Origin: Diplolepis rosae
Lineage: Eukaryota > Arthropoda > Insecta > Hymenoptera > Diplolepididae
Direction: 5' to 3'
DNA length: 64,000 bases
NCBI GenBank assembly: GCA_030998225.1
Contig: JAPYXD010000753.1
Location: 4,030,001 to 4,094,000, forward strand
Shown here: piece by piece, positions 11,401-22,639 of the stretch
How the letters are laid out: each line of letters begins with the position of its first letter
How positions within the stretch are numbered: position 1 is the stretch's first letter
The notes under the pieces: model-generated
Database searches by the model: none
What the model saw: the letters and a program-made list of their open reading frames with translations, nothing else
Told to the model about the DNA's origin: nothing
Program-made: the position numbers and the translations under genes

Positions 11401-13700
11401 TCTTTTTCAGGGGTTTTTTTGAAATTCGCGCCAGCTCGAAAGAGGTCGTGCATGTCTTGCGCATGTCTGTTCGCTTTTTTCTAGGTCGGTAATAGTGAAA
11501 CCTGTCTATATTTAATTTTAAATATGGTACAGGTTAGGTTTTCAAATGTCATTTTTGAAAAAATAGTAAAAATATTAAAATTAAAAGTGTTATGTTTTAA
11601 AAATATTGTCGAAAGTACGGCAGAATTTTAAACAACAGTGAGTGAATTTATTATTCAGACACACAAGTGTAAATAGTTGAAAATTGGAATCAAGTGTGAC
11701 AGCAAGAAGCTCACCTTTGTAGTGTGTGATAAAAAATATAAATTTTAAACAAATAAAGAGCTTTTTTGCTCTAAAAGATTGATAAATGAGAACAGGAATA
11801 ATTTATGGCATGGAGAATGGTAAGATTTTAAATCTCTATGATAAAAAACATTGAATATATTTTTAATGTAAAATTTTCAATTACAATAATATGTTTGAAA
11901 TTTTCAGAAAAATATCTACTCACTTGAAATGAAGTTAAAAAAAAAAATTAAAAATTTGACGGGAAATTCAGATAAGTATTTTTTTTCACTTACAATGATT
12001 TTCTTGAAAAGAGACGTTTACTTTGTGAAATGTTTTTTTTCTTTTTCAGAAAGAGTCAAAAATGAAGGAAGGGGGAAAACAAAGGATTTAAGAACTAAAA
12101 TTGTGTAGGTATTTATGTTTCTTATAAGTTGCAGTAGCAAAAGTACATAAATAATAATTGTTCCCGGGACTAGAAGAAAGGTTTCAAAATTCTGTAAACT
12201 GGCTCAGGAGTCTATGTTCAAGTATTCTGTTAGTTCTTATACTAAAAAGTTGTAGAAAATTATTTTTACAAATCTTCAGTACTCATAGCGGCCGGTCTAG
12301 AGTGGCCAAGTTCTAAATACACACAAAACATTACCTAAACCTTTGACTGTAGCCAAAATAATATCTATAAATTCTTTCAATTCAGTTCATAAGTAGCTAT
12401 CACTGTCTATTATCAGTTCCCACAGCTAAGCTGTATAATTTGTGATTTAAAAAAAATTTTGAAACATTAAATGGTGTTTTTGGAGTCAAATCATCGATAG
12501 CCAATGATTATTGTAAAAATTGTTCCCGGGACTACAATTAAAGTTTTGAAATTCTGCAAACTGGCTCAGTAGTCCTAATTTACATACTCTATCAGTCCTC
12601 ATAGTAAATAGTTCTGAAAAATCATTTTTTCAAAACTTCAATACTCATAGCTGCCGTTCTAGTGGCGAAGTTCCAAATACACACAAAATATCACATAAAT
12701 CCTTGACTGTAATTAAAATAATTTCTCTAAATTCTTCTAATTTGGTTCTCAAGTAGCTATTCCTGTCTCTCATCAGTTCCTAAAGCTATACTTTATAATT
12801 TGTCATTTTAAAAAAATTTCAAAAACCCTCACTGATGTTTATGTAATCAAATCCTCGATAACCAACGATTATTGTAAAAATTGTTCCCGGGACTAGAATA
12901 AAAGTTTTAAAATTCTGTAAAGTATCTCAGAAGTCTTAATTCTCGTACTCTATCAGTCCTCATAGCAAACAGTTCTGAAAAATCATTTTTACAAAACTTC
13001 AATACTCATAGCTGCCGTTCTAGAGTTTGCTGTTTGCTACTAGGACTGATAGAGTACGAGAATTAAGACTTCTGAGATACTTTACAGAATTTTGAAACAT
13101 TCGACAATATTTTTAAAACATAACACTTTTAATTTTAATATTTTTACTATTTTTTCAAAAATGACATTTGGAAACCTAACCTGTACCATATTTAAAATTA
13201 AATATGGACAGGTTTCACTATTACCGACCTAGAAAAAAGCGAACAGACATGCGCAAGACATGCACGACCTCATTCGAGCTGGCGCGAATTTAAAAAAAAA
13301 CCCTGAAAAAGATCTTTTCGAATAGCGAAAGTGCATGTTGGGCGGTATTTCGTATACTAAACTACTCCCAATTATATTCCCTATTCTGCAACCCACTCGT
13401 GCCCACTCTGTATATAATTGTGTCATCTATTTTTCTTCATCAAGAAAAAATAAAATGTAAATCTTCTTTACTTTACAGGGATTCGTGGGTTGCCCTATAT
13501 TTCAAAGAAGTAAGCTTGTAGCAATTGGTTCTGACTATGATAAAGAGTCAGGACGTCTTTACTTTATACCAATCACAAAATTGAAAAATAAATTGAAATT
13601 AAATTTTGAACCTCCTAAACGGATGAGAATAGATGAAAGCAGTTCAAAAGCTCAAAGTGAAGGAACATCGGCTGGAAATCATAAGCATAGAAGGACATAA
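8407..13700 (+). CDS. Array copy 1: secreted triad-less serine-protease-homologue-like protein
   Basis: Five exons: 8407-8470, 10590-10834, 10932-11055, 11173-11258, 13479-13700 (phases 1,0,1,0; 246 aa, stop TAA). Exon 1 encodes a signal peptide (MKMKTLIILLCAHIRVGYS). I infer a chymotrypsin fold with no catalytic triad. GSVFLYTPYEALTSINVI (38-55) resembles the GGSLI..LTAAHC block with Asn53 at His57. GLIILKL (98-104) resembles DIxLIKL with Gly98 at Asp102, exactly 45 residues later. GFVGCPIF (174-181) resembles GDSGGPL with Val176 at Ser195, and the phase-0 intron lies just before it, as in trypsin genes. The usual disulfide cysteines are missing. The Lys/Ser-rich tail may be disordered. Introns 1 and 4 hold foldback and TIR elements. 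A poly(A) signal AATAAA lies near 13805. It could instead be a novel lineage-specific secreted family; exon structure is firmer than fold assignment. Confidence 0.72.
8580..9364. mobile_element. Foldback element in intron 1 of copy 1
   Basis: Termini CACAGGTCTGCA and TGCAGACCTGTG, arms of about 350 bp complementary to each other, spacer about 8935-9050. Flanked by TTA on both sides. Copies 2 and 4 lack it (their intron reads AGGAATAATTAG or similar), so it inserted after the copies separated. Confidence 0.75.
9545..9754 (+). mobile_element. Short inserted repeat, forward copy
   Basis: Inserted between GAATTATT and CTAGTACATG, which are contiguous in copy 2 (about 18030), with a possible 7-bp duplication TATTCTA. 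Begins ACTCGTTTTTTCG. An inverted, longer relative lies at about 9971-10511. Confidence 0.6.
9971..10511 (-). mobile_element. Inserted repeat, inverted longer copy carrying promoter-like motifs
   Basis: Reverse-complement relative of 9545-9754 extended by about 330 bp. On its minus strand it has an NRF1-like palindrome (GGCGCATGCGCA at 10421-10432), a second half-matching site near 10319, and an adjoining YY1/ETS-like block (AAAATGGCCGGAAGT, 10250-10264). No coding sequence was recognised. Confidence 0.55.
11303..13410. mobile_element. TIR element with three internal tandem units (intron 4 of copy 1)
   Basis: Terminal inverted repeats of about 320 bp starting CAGAGTGGGCAC. Flanks are TATATA on both sides, and copies 2-5 show the unbroken site. 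The centre holds three units with a period of about 361 bp, each containing TTGTTCCCGGGACTA (near 12159, 12521, 12882). Non-autonomous. The CAG start resembles hAT termini, but the target duplication is 6 bp or an imperfect 8 bp, so the class is uncertain. Confidence 0.8.
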
Positions 13701-13842
13701 TCATCACTTCCAAAGATAGAAGGCTTGTCTCTAAGTAAAACTGAAGAGTGATCAAGAAAAAATTGTGTAAAAATTGTAGGACTCAATGTCAACAATTTTT
13801 CGAAAATAAAGAAATGAGAAATCATAAAATCAATTAAAACAT

Positions 13843-13946
13843 TGTATTGACAGGCAGTACTGGCATTACTCCTCGGTTAAAACTGGCACAGTACTGCGCC
13901 AGTTGTAAATACTGTCTGTCTTTCGACTTTTCCACCTGGGATGTAA
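13843..13946. repeat. Fragment of the CCAGGTGG / GCCAGTAC element
   Basis: GGCAGTACTGG...TTCCACCTGG, matching the right part of 6584-7276. It interrupts the 3' UTR of copy 1. Confidence 0.5.
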
Positions 13947-14295
13947 AGGTGGAATTTACTATTCATTCAAAAAATGTACTGAGGTATAAGATTTACCACG
14001 GCATTTGGCGCTACTGCTGTCCCTATAGGTGCAACCGGTGCACCGAAATTTTTACAGTGTTGAAATTAAAAGATCGCATATATGATATAGTCTAATGTAG
14101 GGTGGGCCATCTAACATTTAGAATTTGAACTACCGGTTATTTTGAGTTCGAAAGGTATAATGACATTCACGAATTCACAGAAAATTAGTTTTATGTTTTA
14201 CATTTACGAAATAGGACGCTTTACGCTTCAGAAAAATTGGGAAATATTGAAAACTTACTTCCAAAATGGTGAGTCTTCTACCCAAACTGTAAGAA

Positions 14296-15286
14296 ATTTA
14301 TGAAAAAAATCTTTTTCTATCTCTTAGTCAATCACAATACACGTCTATCTTTTTTAATCTCCCCTTTTCTATCTCATTCTATCCTTCATCTATCAACGCC
14401 AATCTTTTTCTATCTTCTTGCCAATCTAGTCGATGCCTATCTCTCTTTTCAGCCAACTGTAAATTTCTAGCCTTTTTAGTTTCCTAAGGTATCACCCTAC
14501 TAAAAGTAAAAAGATAGAAATCTTATCCTTTTGATTCATTTTGAATCTTTATTATAGAAAAAAATAGAGATGATTTATCCAATTCTATCTATTTTCAATT
14601 TTCAATTCACGTCTATTTTTTCTAATATTTTCTTTTCTATCCATTCCAATCCTTTGTATATCATCCTTAATCTTTTTCTATCTCTTTTTCAATATAAATC
14701 CACGTCTATCTTTTCCAATACTTACTTTCCTATCCCTTGCAGTCCTTCATCAATCCTCCTTAATCTTTTTCTATCTCTTAGTCAATAACTATACACGTCT
14801 ATCTTTTTCAATCTCTCCTTTTCTATCTCATTCTATGCTTTATCTATTCACGTGAATCCTTTTCTATCTTCTTGCTAATCTCGGACTATGGCTATCTTTT
14901 CCAATCACCTGATTTCTATCTCATCCAATCCTTTATCAATCCACCTTAATCTTTTTCTATCTCTTTGTCAATCTAAATTCACGTCTATCTCATTTAATCT
15001 TCCCTTTTCTATCTCATTCTATTCTACATCTATCAACGTCAATCTTTTTCTATCTCCTTGTTAATCCTAATTCACGTCTATCTTCTTCAATCTCCCCTGT
15101 TCTATCTCATTCTATCCTTCATCTATCAACCTCAATCTTTTTCTATCTTCTTGCCAATCAAGTGAATGCCTATCTCTTCCTAGAGAGAGATTAAAATTTG
15201 CACTATCGGAAGATAAATAAGGGCTAGAAAAAGATACAAGCGGTCGATCACTAAAGATAGTGAAAAAGATAGAAAAATATAGATAC
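14296..15286. repeat. Degenerate CTATCTTTTTCAATC minisatellite
   Basis: Roughly 1 kb of imperfect repeats of TCTATCTTTTTCAATC-like units, arranged in longer units with CACGTCTATC. It continues beyond the mariner at about 16750-16960 and splits the outer transposase. Confidence 0.7.
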
Positions 15287-15288
15287 TA

Positions 15289-16747
15289 TTGGATCTATAA
15301 CTTAATTCGTGCGGTTTGCTAAGATATGGCGTAACTTGATTATTATTCCATCGTTCTAATATTCCGAACATGCATTGGATAGCTACTGTCATCGAGCGTC
15401 TTTTTCAGTATATGTCATTCATTTGAAGCGTAAACAACAATAATTTTCTTTCACTCAAATATTTCGAACTTTGCCTGAAAAAGTGTTTTTGTGGGGAGTT
15501 CTTCTTCATTACTTTAATATAAAGAAAACTGCTACTGAAAGCCATCGTATTTTGGTGGAAGTTCATGGTGAACATGTTCTAGCTGATCGAACGTGCCAAA
15601 AGTGGTTTGCACGATTTAAAAGTGGTGATTTTGTCTTGGAAGACGAAGAACGTCCTGGGCAGCCAAAAAAGTTTGAAGATGAAAAACTGGAAGCATTACT
15701 CGATGAAGATTGTTGCCAAACACCAGAAGAGCTCGCAGAATCTTTGGGAGTCACTCAAGCAACCATTTCAAAACGTTCAAAAGCAGTCGGATACATTCAA
15801 AAGCAAGGAAATTGGGTTCCACATGAACTCAAGCCGAGAGACGCAGACGTTGAAAGGCGGTTTTAAAAGTCCGAAATGCTGCTGGAACGCCACAAAAAGA
15901 AGTGATTTTTGCATCGGATTATTACTGGTGATGAAAAATGGATCCATTACGGTAACCCCAAGCGCAAAAAATCATATGTGAAACCCGACCAACCAGACAA
16001 ATCAGCGGCAAGGCCGAATATCCATGGCGCGAAGGTAATGCTCTGTATTTGGTGGGATCAGAAGGCAGTGTTCACAGATTGCGTAAGATTTCTGCTCCCA
16101 TCATGGATCCCACCAGCTCATTGCGTCTTCATCATTCAACCAACTTCTGGCAGTGGAGCGAGGAAGAAACCATGAGCTGGTGGGATCCATGGTGGGAGCA
16201 AAAATCTTACGCAATCTGTGAACACTGTCAGAAGGGTGTGCTGTATTATGAGCTGCTAAAACCGGGTGAAACCATCGATGGAGAACGCTACGAAACACAA
16301 TTAATCCGTTTGAAGAGAGCAATAGCCGAAAAACGCCCGGAATATGCGACCAGACACGAGGCAATAATTTTCCATCATGACAACGCTCGGCCCCATGTTG
16401 CTATTCCGGTTAAGAACTATTTGGGAAACAGTGGATGGGCAGTTTTACCCCATCCGCCTTATAGCCCTGACCTTGCCCCTTCTGACTACCATTTGTTCCG
16501 GCCGATGCAGAACGCCCTCACTGGAATACGGTTCACATCAGAACAGGGTGTTAAAAATTGACTTGATTCATTCTTGGCCGCCAAGCCGGCGCAGTTCTTT
16601 TGGGATGGAATCCACAAATTGACAGAAAGATGGGAAAAAGTCATAGCTTCAGGTGGGCAATACTTTGAATAATACTATTGTACATGTTTTTCTTAAATAA
16701 ACGTTTAAATTTTGAAAAAAACCGCACGAATTAGGTTGCAGATCCAA
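15289..16747 (+). mobile_element. mariner (DD34D-type) transposon, inactivated
   Basis: TTGGATCTRYAACYTAATTC inverted ends, TA on each side (15287-15288, 16748-16749). Without the 170 bp gained by the nested MITE it is 1289 bp, the normal mariner length. The transposase runs from about 15471 (the initiating codon appears to be TTG; a true ATG seems lost). It has the HTH region (LLHYFNIKKTATESHRIL), ITGDEKW with the first catalytic Asp, FHHDNARPH with the second, and YSPDLAPSDYHLF with the third. Stops at 15864-15866, near 15903 and at 16559-16561, plus the insertion, destroy the frame. Confidence 0.9.
16066..16227. mobile_element. hAT-type MITE inserted in the mariner transposase
   Basis: A 162-bp palindrome with about 50-bp inverted repeats beginning CAGTGTTCACAG. 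Perfect 8-bp target duplication TCAGAAGG at 16058-16065 and 16228-16235. Both the duplication length and the CAG-N-G start fit the hAT superfamily. Removing it restores the transposase sequence WWDQK...GVLYYEL. Confidence 0.9.
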
Positions 16748-17804
16748 TACTTCAATCGTCGGATAGACTAACAGATAGGAAAAGATAAATATTACCAGAC
16801 ATAGGGATAGAAAAAGATAGATATTCCCGGTCACTCTAGATAAGTGCAGATTTTAAAAAAAATAGAGTTTTGGGGATGCAAAGTGATGGGTTGAAAGAGA
16901 TAGAAATGTTCTATCTTTTCCAATCCCCCAGTTCCTATCTTTTTCAATCTTTTTACTTCCAACAGGGAAAACAAACCGTTCACGTTCTCGTGCAGTGCGC
17001 TCAGCCGAAAATATTGCTACTGTTGCCCAGAGTGTGCTTGAATATCCATCAACATTAACTCGTCATTGTTCTCAGAAAGTGAACATTCCTGGAAATTCTC
17101 TAAGGAGAATTTTGCATAAAAACCTCGGTATGAAGGCCTATAAAGTTCAAATAGTCCAAGAACTGAAGCCTCATGACCATCCGATGCACCGTTTTCGAAA
17201 ATAGAATAATCAGCTGAAATTCTGATGCTATTTGGACGCCTCAGAACTATGATTTGACCACGTTGGACTATCTTTTGTGGGGAGCCGTTAAGGATAAGTG
17301 TTACGCTAACCATCCAGAGACGATTGAGGCTTTGAAACACGAAATCGAAGTCGTCATTCATGGAATTGAAACCCAAACAATCGAAAATGTACTGAAAAAT
17401 TGGGTTGATCGAATGGGGTACCGTAAGGCCAGCCGTGGCAGTCATTTAAATGATGTTGTGTTTCATTCTTAAATAGAAAGGTTCCATCTTTCTAGAAAAA
17501 ACCATACTTTTGAAAAAATATCCAAAAGTTTTTTTTTTATAGCCGATTCAAATTCCAAATGTTAGATGGTCCACCCTGTAGTTATTGCTTTTTATACAGA
17601 AAAACAAATATCTCATTTCGAAAGCAATTGCAAGTATTTATTATGTACAATAAATTAAGATAAAAAAATCATAAATTTATTAAAAGCTCATAATAGCTTA
17701 AGTTTATTCTTCACAATTTATAGACCTTGCGTAATAATAATGACACAGTAAATTATACCTATATATAGCTGCACAAATTTTTCACAGTATAGTTTTGAAG
17801 ATCA

Positions 17805-20800
17805 ATGAAGATGAAGACTCTTATCGTTCTACTTTGTACACTAATAAAGGTGGAATATTCTTTAGGAGGTAAATACTTACTTCATTAGGATTTCCAGTAA
17901 TTGATCCTGAGTAATGAAGTAAATAAGATGAGAGAGATTTTTTCCTAGTTTTCCATACACTCTTAGAGGAATTCATTTTGAAACTTTTTAATTATCGTAA
18001 ACAATATAATCTACTATCATAATCATGAAATTATTTTTCTAGTACATGATATGTTATTCTTCTTCTCGCGTGAGAAATAGTGTGAAATTCATGTTCATAC
18101 GCATACATTCTTAACTTCCTATATTTTATTTTAACTTCTGATAAACTGAATGAATCTGAATTCTGATTGAAATTCCGGATTAGACTAATCCATGTTCAGA
18201 TTTGTTTTGGATTGATCCGAATTTAAACTTTTGATTGAGGCGGATTAATTATCAAACAGTCGCTTCTGATTATTAGAAGCAAAACTCTGATTATTAGAAG
18301 TTAAAAAACTAGATATTTGTTGAATAGTATATTTCGTGAAAAGGGGGGAAAAACAACGATTTCAATGAGTGTGCAATTAGCTGTTTACCGAAACAAGGCT
18401 AGATCTCACACAAGTTTAAATCTTTACTTTTCTTCTCATCCCAAGTGCGAAATCATAAACGGCCCAACTTTGGCCCAGTAGTGGCAAATATGTTGCCGAG
18501 ACTTGGCCGCCAGTGCTGCGCCATTACCGAAATGATATCTAAGGGCTGCACTTGGCCGCCTTCACTTGCCCGTCACTGACTGCCAGTATTGGCTCGAAAT
18601 CGGCATATGTTAATGGCCCATTACCGAAATGATATCTAAGGGCTCTTCTACGTAAAAGATGGTTTGTTGAACTAATGATGACTTTTAGCCCAGTATAATA
18701 AATTAATAACATGGGTTGCCAAAGTAATGCCGACTTTCAACCCAGTAAATTGCCATTACTGAACCAGACTCTGAGTTTTTGACTTCCAGCACAGTTTGCC
18801 GGAGTAATGCCGACTTTCGGACCTGTGATGGGCCGTTAGTGGGCCGGACACTGGCTTTTTGACATACAACACGGTTTGCCGGAGTAATGCCGACTTTGTA
18901 ACCAGTAAAGTGCCATTGCTGGACCAAGCTTCGGCGCAAGCATGGAAAATTTTGATTTCCAACGTACCGTGCCAGTACTGAGACAACACTGGACCGATTT
19001 TAACGCTGATATTGGTCCAGTAACATTGGCCAACTTATGGCTGCCAAGATTGGTCCATTACTGGACCGTGTTTTCAGTTCCGGCAATTCGCACTTGGGAT
19101 ATCACGCATTAGTATATTGTGCAACTACACGGAGAAAAATGGATATTGAAAAGTAGATATTCAAATAGGAGATATTCATCCATAATATCTAGATATTGAC
19201 ACGTAATATTAAAAAAAAAATTTTCAATATATAAGATTTTTCCGAGAAGTAACATTTGATATTCAAATTCAATAGTTTAGATATTGAAGCATGAAGTGCG
19301 CGCGCATATATATAAAGGTCATGTGATCACTTTTTCGCTCTCATCGAAATCTAAGTGAAACTAAGATTGACATGCTTGCAGCGTTCCGGAATGATAAATT
19401 TTGAAAGTTTATTAAAGTTTCCTTAAATTCTAATAAGTGTTTCTAATGGAATAAAAGTGATCGGGTCTTTAACTTGAGATGCAGTAAATAAAACATATAA
19501 GTTATATATTTTCTCAATATGTGGTTTATAGCCGAGAATGAAATCCAACCTTAGTTTTAAGGTTAAGTTTCTAACAAGAACATTAAATTAATTTTAGACA
19601 TGCCAGATAATGAAAATTTTATTCATACACCTATATTACTTTTACTTTTCTAAAAACTAAATATGTAGTTATTTTATAACCTTGAAAATAATTTTTGCAA
19701 CTTTAGTACCTCAGACATTCAAGTTTACTAACGAGGATATTCAGAAGTTTAGTATCTTGAATATTCATTTTTAATATCTGAGATACTGGTGGTTAATATC
19801 TTTTCTTCAATATCTGCAGGCATTGAAGTAGAATATCTAAATTTTTGTCACATAGTTGAATGCTACTGACGTTGTGCCTCAATATCTAGATATTGTGGGT
19901 CAATATCCACTTTTCTCCGTGTAGGAAAATAGATGTTTTCCCAATGTTGCACGTGATTTTTTTTACTGAGGGGTCAAAAAATAGATTCATTTGTCCCGCA
20001 CGGGACGATAAAATGCACTTTATGACTTGCTAGTACACTGTAAGAAATATCGGTAAATTTTCCTACTATGTATTAGGAAATTTTTCCTAAATCCTTAGGA
20101 AGCATAGATTTTCCTACAGAAAGTGGAAATATTTCATAGATTTGAAAAAAATTAACCGAATTTTCGTACTTATTTCAGAAATATTAGGAAATATATCAAA
20201 AAGGTGAGAACATTTCACAAATCTCCTAAGTTGTAGGAAATTTTTCCCATGAAATGCGGAAATTATTCCACAAAAACGAAAATTTTTTCACTTTTTTTGG
20301 ATCTTTTTCCACATAAATTATGAAATATATCAATTTTTCCTGATAAACTGGATATTTCTTCAACCAAACATTAGGAACTATTTCTGGTTCTCTCGGAAAT
20401 ATTTCCGACTATATCTTTGGAAAAATTTACGACCCATTTGTATTTTAAACTGTCCGACTATTTTCGGAAAAATTTCCGAAAATTTTTTTACTGTGTAGGA
20501 AATAGTATATTATGCAACTAAGGGTAAAAAAGTTTATTTTGCGAGTGTTGAATTCGATGCCCGAACAAAGAAAGAGAAACAATCACATGTGTAAAATATA
20601 GTATATCGTGCAACTAGGGAAAACAAAAATTTATTTTGCGAGTGTAAAGTTTAATGCAGGAGCAAAGCTACGGTAACAACCACACGAGTAGAATAAATGT
20701 TTTTCCCGTGCCGCACACGATTTTTTTTTTTTTACTAAACCGTCAGAAAATGGATTCGTTTGACCCGCAGAATGCAAAAAAATTTACTTTCTGACTCGCT

Positions 20801-22052
20801 AGCAGAAGAACCATTTTTCATAACATTTCTTTTTTTTAAATGTGGGCCATGATGACGTATTGCATTTTATGTTAGCTGTTTTTTACTTTTGTATCAACAT
20901 GATACCTACTTTCTTAATGCCTAGGGTTGAAAGTACTCACAAACGTAAAAACATCTATTTTCACCTCGCTATAGCGATGCATTGAAATCCGAATTTCCAT
21001 AGGGATGTTATGAGAAAGTAATTGATTACCTTTGAATCTTTTGTATATAAAATAAATTTCTTTTTCCAACAAGATTTGTTCAAGCTCTTTGGTGTTTTGG
21101 TGCACAAAGAGAATATTTTTGGCAGTGCATTCTTATATACATCAAAGAAAGCTTTATCTTCTCATAATCTAATAACAAAATACCAGGAATTCGAAAAAAA
21201 CGCAGAATTTCCGAATAATGTTTCGGTTAAGTTAAGACTTGATATATATCATGAAATACAGACGTATAAAATTGCTAGCTATGAAAAATGTTGGATCGAA
21301 GGTCTCATAATCCTTACAGTGAGTAATTTTACACTTATTAGCCGGTTCTCATGTCACACTGCAGAATCTTAAATATTAAGTACATATTTCTAATTACAAA
21401 AATTAAACATTACTGCAGTTGAATAAGAAAGTTGAGGAGCCGATAAAGAATAACTTACCGGAAGATTCATCATTTATTCCGAATCAGTTTGCTTATGAAA
21501 TTGGTTTCCATGTACAAGAATGGGATAAGATTAATGATAATCGTAAGTTTTATGTGTTAAAGACATCTTAAACCTTTATTATATTCATGATGGGTCACTG
21601 TAGAGTGTAGACAGTAGGTTTTTTCCAATTGTTTCATAGTCACATAATTTTTTTCAGGAAAAGGGCTTGAATATGAATATAATAGATTTGAAAAGGATAA
21701 AGTTCTTTATAAAGTATTTATAATTGCTCCAGGAGAGACCTTTGAAGTAAGCATCAACATTTTCACAGTTAAATTTGTAAAAATAAATGTATATCGTTGT
21801 ATCATCTGTTTTTCTTCATCAAGAAAAGGTAAAATGTAAATCTTCTTTACTTTACAGGGATTCGTGGGTTGCCCTATATTCCAAAATAATAAGCTTGTAG
21901 CAATTGCTTCTAGCTATGATAAGGGGTCAGGACGTCTTTACTTTATCCCCATCACGTATTTGAAAAATAAATATCCATGTTTTGAACTTCCTAAAAAGAT
22001 GAAAGTGGGTGGAAGCAGTTCAAAAGCTCAAAGTGAAGGAATTATAATTTAG
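17805..22052 (+). CDS. Array copy 2: secreted triad-less serine-protease-homologue-like protein
   Basis: Five exons with the family phases: 17805-17868, 21074-21318, 21419-21542, 21658-21746, 21858-22052 (238 aa). Signal peptide MKMKTLIVLLCTLIKVEYS. Motif equivalents: FGSAFLYTSKKALSSHNLI, GLIILTL (Gly at the Asp102 position), GFVGCPIF (Val at Ser195). A conserved TATA block precedes the start (TATACCTATATATAGC at about 17755). Exon 4 is one codon longer than in the other copies. The C-terminus ends early, at SEGIII, because a 69-bp hairpin (22048-22116) has been inserted and supplies the stop codon; copy 1 runs on at this point. Intron 1 holds three palindromic MITEs and a satellite-like block. 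Confidence 0.72.
18440..19098. mobile_element. TIR element CCCAAGTGCGAA in intron 1 of copy 2
   Basis: Perfect inverted ends CCCAAGTGCGAA and TTCGCACTTGGG. The interior is full of short GGCC/CCAGTA words (for example GTAATGCCGACTTT three times near 18722-18895), in the style of the CCAGGTGG element at 6584. No transposase. Confidence 0.7.
19128..19921. mobile_element. MITE with CACGGAGAAAA termini
   Basis: Ends CACGGAGAAAAATGGATATT and AATATCCACTTTTCTCCGTG, with TA on both sides. Interior rich in GATATT/AATATC. The uninterrupted site is seen near 36015 (GTAACTAGGGAAA). TA target and palindromic ends suggest a Tc1/mariner-dependent MITE. Confidence 0.75.
20036..20495. mobile_element. MITE with CACTGTAAGAAAT termini
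   Basis: Inverted ends CACTGTAAGAAATAT and ATTTTTTTACTGTG, TA on both sides, interior of alternating TTTCC/GGAAA words. The right half of the same element survives in copy 3 at about 27397-27602, where it marks a deletion breakpoint. Confidence 0.75.
20505..20815. repeat. Intron-1 satellite-like block, copy 2
   Basis: Two units of the GCAACTAGGGA...TTTGCGAGTGTG...GAGCAAAG repeat, followed by the GACCCGCAGAATGCAAAA variant. Expanded versions stand at the same place in copies 4 and 5. Confidence 0.65.
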
Positions 22053-22116
22053 AGAAGAAAATAGGTGGCCTTTTCGGTAGGCCTTACCGGAAAAGCCACC
22101 TATTTACTTCTCTAAA
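22048..22116. mobile_element. 69-bp hairpin MITE truncating copy 2
   Basis: Near-perfect hairpin TTTAGAGAAG...CTTCTCTAAA with arms of about 33 bp around GGCC. It lies at the 3' end of the copy 2 coding sequence, and its first TAG is the stop codon. Confidence 0.75.
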
Positions 22117-22572
22117 TAAAAGACTTATCACCAAGTAAAACTAAAGAGTGATAAAGCAAAAGTTGTCTAAAGATTGTAGGACTCAATGCCAACAATTTTT
22201 CGAAAATAAAGAAATGAGCAATCATAAAATCAATTAAAAACGACTTTTTTTAAGAATAAAATTCATAACCCATTTCCAAAATTACGTCCAACTTTTAAAC
22301 TACATGTGATTTTAAATTGATTTCGATAAAAATTCAAAAAATATTTTTGTTTATCACCAGTGAATATTGTAGACAATTTTTGAAATATATTATATCTTTT
22401 TTATTTTTTAAAGAAACAAATAGCTTAACGTTTGTTTTTGTGATAGATTATAAACTTTAGTCTATAATGCATCTATGTGTTACCTAGAGTCGTTTAAATT
22501 TTTTGTGAAGATAGTAAATATGTACCATGCGTCAAGAAACTTCCTAATTATTGTAATTCGCCCTGATTTTAA
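22117..22572. other. Copy 2 3' UTR and AT-rich flank
   Basis: The family 3' UTR with poly(A) signal AATAAA near 22206, then AT-rich sequence with nothing recognised. Confidence 0.5.
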
Positions 22573-22639
22573 TTATCGCAGAAGCATGAAAACCGAACAA
22601 AGTAGTAAGAAAATTTCATGTATTTTAATAAAATATTGC

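Larger units (their letters stand above)
14099..17580 (+). mobile_element. Decayed Tc1/mariner-superfamily element, heavily interrupted
   Basis: Inverted ends GGGTGGGCCATCTAACATTT (left) and its counterpart ending CCACCCTG at about 17578, next to TA dinucleotides. Transposase pieces on the plus strand: WEILKTYFQNGESSTQTVR near 14235-14291, then RSAENIATVAQSV through LKPHDHP at about 16995-17190, then LDYLLWGAVKDKCYA to SRGSHLNDVVFHS ending at the stop near 17472. The N-terminal part is separated from the rest by a satellite block and a mariner. Stops and a deletion around 17200 make it inactive. Confidence 0.8.
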
